A DNA stretch of 64,000 bases from Aquila chrysaetos chrysaetos (lineage: Eukaryota > Chordata > Aves > Accipitriformes > Accipitridae): positions 23,706,214 to 23,770,213 of the forward strand of contig NC_044006.1 in assembly GCF_900496995.4 (NCBI RefSeq), given 5' to 3'. The position numbers were made by a program, and so were the translations under genes. Positions 26,556 through 39,100 of the stretch are shown piece by piece (within the stretch, counting starts at the first letter, position 1; each line of letters starts with the position of its first letter). The notes under the pieces were generated by a model, which searched no databases, was not told the DNA's origin, and saw only the letters and a program-made list of their open reading frames with translations.

Positions 26556-27150
26556 TCTACCAGGAGCGTCAGCTTCTTGGAGGAGACGTTTTTCGGGACG
26601 CGGGGCGCTCCGCGGGCGCTTGGAGCGCCGCGCCTGCTCCCTGTGGAAGCCCTCCGTGGGGAGTTTAACTGCTGTCACACCCCACTTGGCCTGTGAGAAG
26701 GGCGAGACCCCGGCGTCCGCTACTCGCTCGGCGAGCGGAACGGCGGCTGAGGCCACCCAGGGGCTTTCCCGCCTCGGGCGCGTGCGGGCGGGGCAGTGCG
26801 CAGGCGCGGGGTCCGCCCTTTCGTCCCCGCTGTAGCGGCGGCCGTTGCCAGTAGCGGCGGCGCGAGGGGCGCCGGAAGCGGAAGTGGCGGGAGCGCGGCG
26901 GACGTCCGGCGGTGGGAGGCATGGCGTCCGTGGTGCTGAGCGAGGCGGAGAAGCTCTACATCGTACATGGCATCCAGGTAGTCGGCGGTGGCGGCGGCGG
27001 GCGCCTTGCGGGAGGTCCCGCTAGCCTGGGGCGGCGTGGAGGCGGCAACCTCCGCCCCGGGGAGCGGGAAGTCATTCGGGCCAGCTCGGACAGGCCTGGC
27101 CGTGCTTGCGGCCGGTGGTAGCGTTGCCCTATGAGGCGTGGGGCAGGGCC
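26556..27150 (+). promoter_or_regulatory. EXOSC7: EXOSC7 CpG-island promoter
   Basis: GC- and CpG-rich sequence surrounds the EXOSC7 start codon at 26921. Visible sites are an Sp1-type box GGGCGGGGC at 26786-26794, an NRF1-type TGCGCAGGCGCG at 26797-26808, and two ETS/GABP-type cores in CCGGAAGCGGAAGTGGC at 26872-26888, just upstream of the ATG. There is no obvious TATA box. This is the usual make-up of a housekeeping promoter. The transcription start should lie around 26.8-26.9 kb, which is inferred. Confidence 0.8.
26921..26977 (+). CDS. EXOSC7: EXOSC7 coding exon 1
   Basis: Nineteen codons reading [19 protein letters not shown], then the donor CAG|gtagtc. The exon ends in phase 0. It lies inside the CpG island. 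Confidence 0.96.
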
Positions 27151-30100
27151 CATCCCCGCCCCTCCGGGCTGGCTCCCTGTGTGTGGGAACAGGTTACAGT
27201 GTAGGTTGGGGAGGAGGGAGGGAGGGAGCTTTCCGTTACCTGGTGTCTCGGGGCGAAATCTCCGAGGTAATAATCATCCAAGCACACTGAGAACAGAGCA
27301 TCAGAAGAGAAAGCAGGCTGGCAACAGGACGTGGGTGTGTTTTTTCATTGCTTGACCTCTTCTTTCCCCCTGTTCCCTTGCCCTTTCTCAAGTTTTTGCC
27401 GTTGCATAGAGTTTCAGCCTGTCACTAAGCTCAGGAAGGGTGAGTGGACCGAGGAGGAGGAGTGAAGGACGTGTGGGGAGAAATGCCAAAGATGAAAGGA
27501 CTGTACTTTCTGCAGTGTACAGAAACTATCTTACTGCAGAGAAATCTACCTTTATGGGGATGAGCTGTATGGTATCTGAGGGTGCCTAATATCTGGTTTT
27601 GAAATACAAACAGACGAAAGCATGTAGGAAGCTGGTGGGTTATTTTTGTCTGCTGGGTCCTAATTACATATATAAAAGCATAGAACTTGAGTATCCCAAG
27701 AAAGACCTGTGTTGTGTTAGGTAAAGTACCTTTTAAAGCCAAGACCTTTACACTTTTGCAGTCTGAAGCTCTCTTTTGGAATTGAAGGGACTTAGTGTAG
27801 CAGTTCATGTCTGTCTGCAGAGAGCTAGTTGTAAGCTCTAGGTAAATGAGAAGTAAATGGAAAAGCACAGTTGGTTCTGTTGTACTCTTAAGTGAAAGTG
27901 ATGAAACTATGAGCTGTTGGGTTTTTATCCTTTTTACTGCTGTGTTTGGCATAGGAAAAGGAAACTTTAACATCACAGATTTTTTTTTTTTTTTTTAATT
28001 ACTTTTCATTACTGATTCCCTTAAGCACAATATATTGATTTTCGTACTTAGGAGGACCTTCGTGTAGATGGTCGTGGCTGTGAAGACTACAGATGTGCAG
28101 AAGTAGAAACAGATGTTGTATCAAACACAAGTGGATCTGCAAGAGTAAAGCTGGTAGGTAAATTTCTTAGGGATTGTGTACTTTGCTGATGAAATTTCTG
28201 GTTTATGTGACTGGTTTTAAGATAAGCTGAGGCTATTTGTAGATGGATTCGTGTGTGTGTGTGTGTAATAACGTGTGTGTGTGTGTGTAGAGCACTAGCT
28301 GCAACTATGCATTAAGGAAATAATGACGGGATGTATAATTCATTCAGGCTGGCTTAACCTGCTTGATCTAGATGTACTGTGAACTACCTGGACAGCCTTC
28401 AATCTGAACTAATCTAACATTTAATATTGGAAACTGAAATTGCTGTTGTGCTTAATACCTGGAAAAAATAATTCTATTCCTTGAGAGTGAGGCAAAACTA
28501 CTTCTGGCATGTGTTGACTGTGAAGAATATAAATATACTGTGCAATATTATAAAGGTTCTGCAGAAATAGCTGTTTCCAGAACCAACATGATAGAAGTAG
28601 TCATTAAAAGTGTCTTTTTAACCTAGAGAAAGCTAATAGGAATGGTAATTATCTGAAGAATCTTCTTGGGTTTAACATTGTCCTTCTAAAGCCTTTCCTT
28701 TTTTTTTTTAAAAAAACCTAAGGTTTAGTTTAAGTTCACTCTGATAGAATGAAGCTGAAAGGTAGAAATGTCAGCTTACTGTAGGCATTTGAACTAAATG
28801 AGTAGTTCTGTGACTATAATTCCAGTTGTGCAATATGTTTTTGTTTTCACAGGGACACACTGATATCTTGGTAGGTGTAAAAGCTGAAATGGGGACACCG
28901 AAGTTAGAGAAACCAGATGAAGGTTACCTGGAATTCTTTGTTGACTGGTTAGTATACTAGAAGAGAAGGAAATAGATGTAATATTTGGAATAAATGACTA
29001 ATCAGATCTCACCATTCTTCTGAACTTTATACCTTCATTCCGCTAACCTCCTGTAAGGGTCTGAGTAATAGAAACAAGTTATTTTACTGTTTCAATAGTG
29101 GTGAATGTTCAGAAACTTTCTGCTGGTTCTGCAGACCCAAAATAAGCAAAACAATAGGAGTTAAAGAACGCAAACACATTAAATAAAACAATCCCAAATT
29201 GCATAGCATCACTGCAGCTGGAGGAGAGTAATGGTTCAATTACACATGCATTTAACATGACTTCATGACTACAATGTCAGTTGTCTTTTTTACAGTGATA
29301 AAATAGAGAAAATCTCTTTCAAAAATTAAGTATTCTGGAAGAAAGGAATTGACTGATACAGACTGTACATTAACTGTACTTTAACTGTACTTAAAGATTT
29401 GCTTACTTTCTCTGTGAAAGCAGTGGAAAAAGTTTGAAGTGTGTTTTGTACAAATCTGTTTAAAAAAAGAAAAATCCTCACTGTAAACTTCAGATGCAAA
29501 AATTAATTAGAAAATTTAGTTATATTTGTCAGTGAATCAGTATTTCATTAACTAAAATGGTATTTGTTTTTAATCATATTCCTGGCTTTGTGCTACAAAT
29601 GGACTATTGTTTAGCCTTACAGTCTTTGTAGTGCTTGAATTATGAAGGAAGCTGGAAGAAAACTGAGAGCTCTTTTTTTCAGGTTGCTCTGAGATAGCAT
29701 AGTGACATCTCAGTGTTATTCCAGACTGTCTGCTGTCTGAAACCACAGTACCCCTGTCTTGCAGACTTCCTAAAACTGTTCTTTATGAAATAACATGCTT
29801 TGGGAACCTCTCATAAAAGCCTTGGCACTGTCAAGTTAGCTGTTTTGCACGTGACCTTTATTTTTATTTTTATTAAAAACAAAAAATGTTGCTACTCTCA
29901 CATTAAACCAATATACCATTAGTAAAGCTAAGGTATGAGAGCTACTAAATAAGTGTCTATCTGATAATCTTTCTGACCTAACTGACTAAATCTGCCTTAA
30001 TGTTTGTATCTGTCTTGCATTATGCAGCCTTATCTAAGACTGCCTCTATACATCACGATGTACTAGTTAACTGTGGAAACTTACAGTTTGTAGATGGAAG

Positions 30101-33100
30101 GACTCACCTATAAAATAATGGTTTGTGTATGATTACTGTTCAAAAAATGTCAGACAGGAAGATGATCTTCTCAAATGGGGTCCTGCCATTAGAGGGGATC
30201 TGAGCTTGACTGCTTTATAAAACTCGTGTATGAAATACCCTAAAATAGTACCCACTTGGTTCTGGTGGCTTCTATATGAAGAAGTTCCACTGACAGCATG
30301 GACATTTCTTTACCAAAACAAGTGAGGATGTTGTAATTCTTTGACACTTTTTTCGTACGTAAATAAATGTTAGAAAAACTTCAACTCATTAGTGTTAGGT
30401 TGTATTTTCTGTTAATCTCTGCTTCATAAAGAAGATGGGAGTGAGATATGCAGCAATATTGTGCAAGGTGGATCTTGTCAGTTCTAGAAATAGGTAATCC
30501 TTACTTTCTGTGACAACACAGACCAAAAGCCTAACTTTTAGAGAAGGGTCGTCACTTCTCACATGCTTGTGCCGCCAGGGACAGGTGACCTCTCGCCTCC
30601 AGAAAGATCCAAAAAACAAAATAAGTGGAGGCAGCTTGTTCTCTGTAAAGGGAAATGAGATACTGTCAGTATTCTCATGCTTTTCCAGGCTGCCACTGGG
30701 TGGTAGTAACTGAGCATAGCTGGATACACTGCACCTCCTGGTGAAGTTCCTGTATGTTCCATTTGGCCTTTATATTGTTGAAACTAATAATAAAAACTCA
30801 GGCTGCAGTGTTTGCTATCTTAAAATGCTTATTTCTTGAAACCTTCATCGCTTCTTTTACTGCTGAAGATAATAACTTGCTGGATCATGTATATAATTCT
30901 CTGCCCCAAAATTCCATTCTCTTCATTCTGCTCAGAGTCCTTAACCTAAAATCTGAGAAGTGCATTTAGTCCCATTTTGAGGCAGACTTCAATGCGAGGC
31001 TCTGGAAGAGATGATTTTTGGGGCACTGATTTGTGATACTAGAAATTAATTATCGTAGACCAAGTCCATGTCCTATGTAATGTCCTTACTGCCCATCAGC
31101 ACTGGAGAAGACAGTTGTCCTGGCCACTGATGTTAAAAGACTGCTGTGTCTGCTTTTCTCATGTTTGAGTTTTGGGGCTGTTATAATACTGACTTGTTAG
31201 GGGGTTTTGGGGGGTTTTGTTTTTTGACTGAAGCAAAGATTTATCATTTTCAGAGTGTAAGAAATAAATTAAAAAAACAAACAAACAAACAGACATCTGA
31301 ATTCCTTGAATGCATTAGGTTTTGTTTGTGGAATTAGGGAAGCAAGGAATAGATTTGCCCAAGTCTGGCCATCTGTTCCTCCACTTTGAAGGCCAGACAT
31401 GCTTTTTTTCCAGCTGGGAGAGTGGGCTTATTTTTGATGCCTGCATAGGAGTCTGGATCAGATAGGATCTTACATTTTATAGATGGAAAGCTGTTCTCCA
31501 AATTACGAGAGATGACAGTATTGCAAAACAGCCACATCACCATGCTCTTAGGTGATCCTCAGATATTGTTCCATTGTGTTTTGTGGGGAAAATGTTAACT
31601 TAAAACAAATTTCAGTGCAGTCACTGAAGGTATCACTTGAATGGTGGCTGCAAGAAAGGAACTTTTCCTCCCCTTCTCTCTCCTACCATAACCCATTATC
31701 ATGGCAACTCTTCTTTGCAGAGGCAAGAGGCAAACTCAGTAGTTTTGAAAGAATGAAATGCCTTTACATTTTTTTAGGGTACTTCTGCCATTAAAGATGT
31801 ATTGTCTGTACTGGATGGGATAGAGCTCAGTTTTCAGAGAGAAACGCTATCTGATGCTTGAGTAAAACTGTTTTGAACTCTATAAACAGATGTTCTTTTG
31901 AATGGGAAGTGTGGTAACAGTGCCTGACCGGGCAAAGACCTGAATCAGTAAATTCGTGTTGGTAGAGTTACCAGTTTGACTAGACTAAATCCAAACCCTT
32001 GTTAGCCCAATTCTTTATAGGGTCATGAGCTTGAATATCATCATAATCATATTAACACAGTTAGACAGCATCTGGACCTGAATTCAGGTCTATCTATTTC
32101 TGGGACTGCCTTGGCAGTCCTGACGTGTCATAAACATGTCTTCTGGCTGCTTTCCGGAAGAGTGGAATATTAGTGAGGTGGTTAACTTACTGCTGATTCT
32201 AAAGCAGTGAAGCTGCCTTCTTGTTTTAAATGATTGTATGTTTCCTTTGGTGGAAATCTGGTATTGGTTGCTTGAAGTTAATACAGCTTTAAGTGAAGAA
32301 TATCCTCTGTGTAATGAAGTCCTTGTATATCAGGAAAATAGCTGTAAGCTTTTGTTCAATTAACTATTTTATCTCTGTTATACTATAATCTACAATGTAA
32401 TTCTATTAATGGCTTGAGCAATGGATGGGAAGTACTTAACTACTGTGAGAGAAAAGTTTTGGCTGGTAATAGCAAGGGTTTTGAAATTAAGTAGAAATCT
32501 GTGGTAGAAGCATCATTATGCTTCAGGAGGAGTCTTGATCGTTAGGCAATCTGATGCTGAAATGGTTTTGAAAGTCTTTAAAATTCCTTTCTGTTTGGGA
32601 GTAGAAATTCTGTGCTGTGCCTGGCCACTACTAAAGAACTAAAGTTCTTTCTGTGCTCCAAAAAACAGGTTTTTTGGCATTTTCTCTTACTAGTGTGCCA
32701 GACAACCCCTTTTCAGACTTTACCAGTGTAAATTACTGCAGTAGTCTGTGAGCATTAGGTGGCAGTATTTACCATATAGTTATTATAATAGTACCCTGCC
32801 TTACTTCTTTATTTCACTTTAATTGTAAGAAACTGAAGTGTTAAAATAATAATGGAATTAAGGTGCAGTGAAACTTGAAATGGTATCTCAGTTGAGTCTT
32901 GTTTTCTTCCTACTCGCTGTCAAAGAAAGTATCCATTTATAATTTAAAATATGACATTTGATAAAACTTGTGTTTAGAAATCATAATGAGGTATAGATTG
33001 AGGTTTGTATAACTCTTTTCAACTTATCATAAGAATCGTAGTGCTTGGGTAACTGCACTTTAAACAGAATGGTTTAAACAGAATGATCTAGTTAACTTGC

Positions 33101-36100
33101 GCAAAAGCTACTTCCATGGATGAGTGCTTGTGTAATACAACCTGAAGACCTGACTCAGCATATTTCCAGAATTAAGTTATATTTAGATATGGTCCTATCT
33201 TATAAAATTGGTGTCTAATATTAACACAACTGTGAATAATATTGTGTGTCACACTTGCAATGCCTATTCATATGGCAAACATAGTGTGGAGGCATAGGTC
33301 AGTGCTTGATTGGTAGTAATTAATTTTTTTATTTTTGAGCATGTATAGTGCTGTCTGTTTATAGTAGCAGCAAATAACTTCTATAAAATCCAGTAGGTCT
33401 TCCTGGCATTCTGAGTTTTCATTAGTTCTGCAAAAGAACAAGTTGGGAGAATTACTGTGAGGTAATTCTTATAGGTAAGAATAATAATAGGTAATTGTAT
33501 GTGAGCTTATAGACTCTGCAGTCTTGTTGATAGAGCTGACTTGATGGTTTAAGTCATGCCTAGGTAATGTGGATCTTTAGTTGTTGTTTTTTTAAAGTTG
33601 AAGGGATTGTATTCCAAGACTTTGTTTTCTGCTGTATGTTTATATTCCTGTGGTGTGCCTGTTGGAAGAGCTAAGATTTTGTATCATCATATAAACACAA
33701 AACATGCATGAGGCATTGGCACTGGGAGATGCCCAGCCAGGAGAGTACAAGGCTTTGCTATTATAGATTTTGAACATATTGAATTGAAACTACTTCTGTG
33801 GAACCACCTCCTTTCCTGTGCTCTGCAGTGAGAAATTAATTTGGGGAAGGTGTGACTAAGTTATTTAAAAACAAGATCTGCAATGTGTGCTACAGGTCCA
33901 CTGCTTGAGAATGCTCTTGCCCTTGCTATAAACCAGAGGTTCGGTTCAGAATATTTGTTTATTATTTTGCTGTATATGCATCCCTGGACATTTCTGCTCT
34001 ATTTCATTGTGACTTGGAGGCAGGGGGTTTCTGTGGGGGGTTTTGGGGGATTGTTTTTTTTTTTTTTTTCTTTTTGTAGGCCTGTTTTCCTTTATTGTTA
34101 GAATTTTGTTCTTGGCTGTGTACAAGGCCCCAGCACCCAAGGACTTTTCTTGCATGACTGGTCATAAACAAAGTTTGTTATGTTGGAATCAGGGAGTGAA
34201 GACCACACACTTCTGTCAGATCCCTTCTGGAAAAAATGTTCTTTAGTTGCTGCTCTCCATAAGCTGCAGTTGCTGAAAATAATCATAGAATCATTTAGGT
34301 TGGAAAAGACCTTCAAGATCATCGAGTTCAACCATCATCCATGCGCACTAAACCATGTTCTGGAGTACCTTGTCTACGCGCTTTTTGAATACCTCCAGGG
34401 ATGGTGACTCAACCACTTCCCTGGGCAGCCTATTCCAATGTCTGACAACCCTCTCAGTAAAGAAATTTTTCCTAATATCCAACCTAAACCTCCCTTGCCT
34501 CAACTTGAGGCCATTTCCTCTCGTCCTATCTCCAGCCACCTGACAAGAGACCAGCACCCACCTCACTACAGCCCTCCTTAGGTAGTTGCAGAGCGCGATA
34601 AGGTCTCCCCTCAGCCTCCTCTTCTCCGGACTAAACAGCCCCAGCTCCCTCAGCCGCTCCTCATAAGACTTGTGCTCCAGGCCCCTCACCAACTTGGTTG
34701 CCCTTCTCTGGACACGCTCCAGCAACTCAATGTCTTTCCTGCAGTGAGGGGCACAAAACTGAACACAGCACTCGAGGTGCGGCCTCACCAGTGCCGAGTA
34801 CAGGGGAACAACCACCTCCCTGCTCCTGCTGGCCACACTATTTCTGATACAGGCCAGGATGCTGTTGGCCGCCTTGGCCACCTGGGCACACTGCTGGCAC
34901 ATATTCAGCTGGCTGTCAACCAGCACCCCCAGGTCTTTTTCCACCAGGCAGCTTTCCAGCCACTCTTCCCCAAGCCTGTAGCGCTGCATGGGGTTGCTGT
35001 GACCAAAGTGCGGGACCCGGCACTTGGCCTTGTTGAACTTCATACAATTAGCCTCAGCCCATCGGTCCAGCCTGTCCAGATCTCTCTGTAGAGCCTTCCT
35101 ACCCTTAAGCAGGTCGACCCTGCCTCTAAACTTGGTGCCACCTGCAGACTTGCTGAGGGTGCACTCGATCCCCTCATCCAAATCATTGATAAAGATATTA
35201 AACAGAACGGGGCCCAACACCGAGCCCTGGGGAACACCACTTGTGACCCACCACCAACTGGATTTAACTCCATTCACCACAACCCTCTGGGCTCGTCCAT
35301 CCAGCCAGTTTTTTACCCAGCGAAGAGTACACTTGTCCAAGCCATGAGACGCCAGCTTCTCAAGGAGTATGCCATGAGAGACAGTGTCAAAGGCCTTGCT
35401 GAAGTCCAGGTAGATAACATCCACAGCCTTTCCCTCATCCACTAGGTGGGTCACCTGGTCATAGAAGGAGATCAGGTTGGTCAAGCAGGACCTGCCTTTT
35501 GTAAACCCATGCTGACCAGGCCCAATCCCCTGCTTGTCCCGGACTTGCCATGTGAGCGCTCTCAAGACAAACTGTTCCATAATCTTCCCTGGTTCTGATG
35601 TCAGGCTGACAGGCCCGTAGTTCCCCAGATCCTCCCTCTGACCCTTCTTGTGAATGGGCTTCACATTGGCAAGCCTCCAGTCTTCTGGGACCTCCCCTGT
35701 TGACCAGGATCGCTGATAGATGATGGAGAGTGACTTGGCAAGCACCTCTGCCAGTTCCCTCTACTCTTGGATGGATCCCAACTGGTCCCATAGATTTGTG
35801 AGTGTCCAGATGGCATAGTAGGTCACTATCTCCTCCTGGATTAAGGGGGGTATATTCTGCTCTTCATCCTCGCCTTCCAGCTCAGGGGGCAGAGTACCCT
35901 GAGGATAACTGGTCTTGCTATTAAAGACTGAGGCAAAGAAGGCATTAAGTACCTCAGCCTTTTCCTCATCTCTGGTGGCAACATTCCCTTCTGTATCCAT
36001 TAAAGGATAGATATTCTCCTTGGCTGTCTTTTTACTGTTAACATATTTGTAAAAACATTTTTTGTCTCTTACGACAGTGGCCAGATTTAGTTCTAGCTGA

Positions 36101-39100
36101 GCTTTTGCCTTTCTAATTTCCTCTCTGCATGACCTAACAAGATCCCTGTACTCCTCCTGAGTTGCCCGCCCTTGCTTCCAGAGATGTTAAACTCTCCTTT
36201 TTTTCTTGACTCCTAGCAAAAGCTCCCCATTCAGCCAGGCCAGTCATTTGCCTCAGCGGTTCGACTTGCGGCACATGGGAATAGCCCGGTCCCAAGCCTT
36301 TAAGATTACCTTCTTAAAGAATGTCCATTCCTCCTGGACCCCTTTGCCCTTCAGGACCGTCTCCCAAGGGACTCTCTCAACCAGTGCCTCGAAGAGGCCA
36401 AAGTTTGCCCTCCAGAAGTCCATAGTAGTGGTTTTGCTAATCCCCTTTCTTGCCTCACCAAGAATTGAGAATTCTATCATTTCACGGTCGCTAAGCCCAG
36501 GATGGCCTCCGACCATCACACCTCCCACCAGTCCTTCCCTGTTTGTAAACAGTAGGTCTAGCAAGGCTCCTCCCCTGGTTGGCTCACCCACCAGCTGTGT
36601 CAGGAAGTTATCTTCCACACACTCCAGGAACCTCCTAGATTGTTTACTCTCTGCTGTGTTGTATTTCCAGCAGACGTCTGGAAAGTTAGTCCCCCACGAG
36701 AACAAGGGCACATGATACTGAGACTACTGCCAGCCACTTGTAGAATGATTCATCCGTCTCTTCAACCTGGTTGGGCGGTCTATAACAGACTCCCAGCACA
36801 ATGTCTGCCCTACTGGCCTTCCCTCTCATCCTCACCCATAAGCACTCCACCTTGTCATCACAGTCATGTAGCTCTGTACAGTCAAAACACCCCCTAACAT
36901 AGAGAGCCACCCCACCACCTCTCCTCCCTTGCCTATCCCTTCTGAAGAGCTTATAGCCATCCATTGCAGCACTCCAGTCATGGGAATCGTCCCCCATGTT
37001 TCCGTGATGGCGACTAAGTCACATCTATCCTGCTGCATGATGGCTTTCAGCTCCTCCTGTTTATCGCCCATGCTGCGTGCATTGGCATAGATACATTTGA
37101 GCTGGGTTATCGAATCCACCCCTAACATCGGCCTGCTGCCCCCAGGCTCATCTCTGGTGCACCTAGTTTTATCCCTTACCCCCTTCAAACCTAGTTTAAA
37201 GCCCTCTCTATGAGCCCTGCCATCTCACAAGCGAGGATTCTTTTACCCCATCTGTCGCTAGCAAGCCTGGTGCCGTGTAAACCTCCCCATGATCAAAAAC
37301 CCCAAAATTCCACCGACGGCACCAGCCTCTGAGCCACGTATTAACCAGGTGTGTTTTCCTATTCCTTTCAGTATATTTCCCTGCCACTGAAGGGATTGAG
37401 GAAAACACTACGTGTGCTCCCTATCCTTCCGCTAATCGCCCCAGGCCCTCAAGTCCCTTTTGATTGCCTTTGGATTTCTCTCTGCAATCTCATCACTGCC
37501 AGCCTGCACAACCAGCAATGGGTAATAATCAGAGGTCCAAACCAGACCAGGGAGTTCCCTGGTAATGTCTTTTACCCGGGCCCCAGGGAGGCAGCAGACT
37601 TCCCTGTGGGATGGGTCAGGTCTGCATATTGGGCCCTCTGTCCCCCTCAGAAGGGAATCACTTATGACAATTACCCTCCTTTGTCTTTTTTCAGAGGCTG
37701 TGAGAATGCGTGGGGCTGCCAGACTGAGCCTAGGCACCTCTCTAGATAGGGGTTCATCTATACCCTGATCTTCATTGACCTGGTCCTCAAGTTCCAGAGC
37801 CCCATACCTGTTGTGTAGGGGCAACTGGGAAGGTGAGGGAGACCGGGAGGGGATTTGCCAGCCTCCCCAAGCAGGGAACTGTATCCATTCCCCTCCATGA
37901 GCTGCTGTCTGTAAGTGGCTTGATAGCAGGGAGTACACTCAGTAAAGAAATTACCAGTTAAGGTCAGGCAGTCATGTCACTTAAAAAAAAAAAAAGTGTA
38001 TTCTACTTGTGTTGTCACATCTTTCTCTTAGCCACTCTCTTATTAATTTAACATTCAGCTCTAACAGGCTGTCTTGTTAGCTGTTCCAAACTTAGTATTA
38101 TTTTTGAAAGGGTTGAGGTGATAGAAGATGAGAGTGTTTAAGAAATAATCCCAGAGAGAATTCACCAACTTTAATATTGTAACTTGGGAACTGAAGATAA
38201 TAGTGGAATTTAAATAGTATCAGAGTTTGTAGCAAGATGTAGGTATATTATCTGCATCAAGACATTTACTTACGCAAAATGCAAATAATTTCTTTACAGA
38301 TAGGATGCTTATTCTTGTACAAATAAATCCTTAGATATTTCTAATGCTTTATATTTAAGAAATGTTCTTGGGTATTGGCTGCTTCAGAAGTGAAAGTATT
38401 TTTTCTTTCTTTATCTAGTTCTGCAAATGCTACTCCTGAATTTGAAGGCCGGGGAGGAGAAGAACTTGGCACAGAGATAGCAAATACATTCTACAGAGTA
38501 TTTAGCAGCGAGAGCAGTATAGACTTGAAATCACTTTGCATTAATCCCAGAGAGCATTGCTGGGTTCTCTATGTTGATGTATTGGTAAGTAAGGAAATTA
38601 AACTAAGATTCAAGGAGGTTTTTCAGGGTGCTGACTGACTTAGCATAACCATGTGTATTTTCATATAAAAAAAGCTTCTCATAATGTGATATAATGCTTC
38701 ACAGCATGGATGGCCATTTTCTTGTGAATCTACCTATAATAGTTAATCACTACTTCCAGCTTGCTCTTTTTCTACTCTTCTTGATGCCACTGCTCCACTG
38801 CAGAGCTAATAAAAAACACTGAATACTCCAAATCTGTCACAGATAAAAATCAGTGATCGAGGAAATTGCCACTAAAGACGACTAAACGTTTTTCCAAGCT
38901 GGGTATAACAGCAAATGTATTGTTCTAATGAATGTAAGTTAGCATGGGTGTACGTTAGCCCTAACATAACTGTCCGTCCTGTTTGCACTATTACCAGTAC
39001 TAATTCAGTAAGGTAACGTTTGGCCTAGGCATTTTTTGATGAAAGTTGTATACATATATTGAATGTAGAAGAGAAACTGAATATTTGTTCCCATTAAAAA

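Larger units (their letters stand above)
34281..37940 (-). mobile_element. CR1 non-LTR retrotransposon, 5'-truncated, inactive
   Basis: This CR1 LINE lies antisense to EXOSC7 in its intron 3. The CR1 3' terminus is plain: on the minus strand the element ends with the family's ATTCTATG octamer at 34283-34290, after the conserved tail that pairs with AGGTTGGAAAAGACCTTCAA on the plus strand. Moving 5' come the ORF2 reverse transcriptase (34348-35745), a linker region (35761-36000), the apurinic endonuclease (36253-37188), and the C-terminal part of ORF1 (37432-37938). The 5' end is truncated near 37940 (plus or minus 30). Full-length CR1s are about 4.5 kb, so roughly a fifth is missing. No target-site duplication is evident, as is usual for CR1. 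Frameshifts, and missing catalytic residues in both enzymes, make it inactive. Confidence 0.97.

Noticed and set aside
26436..27153. Several 60-106 codon frames around the EXOSC7 start on both strands
   Set aside because: These are composition-driven frames in the second CpG island. Only the 19-codon EXOSC7 exon 1 matches a known protein.
34355..36897. Plus-strand open frames across the CR1 element
   Set aside because: They are antisense shadows of the CR1 reading frames on the minus strand.
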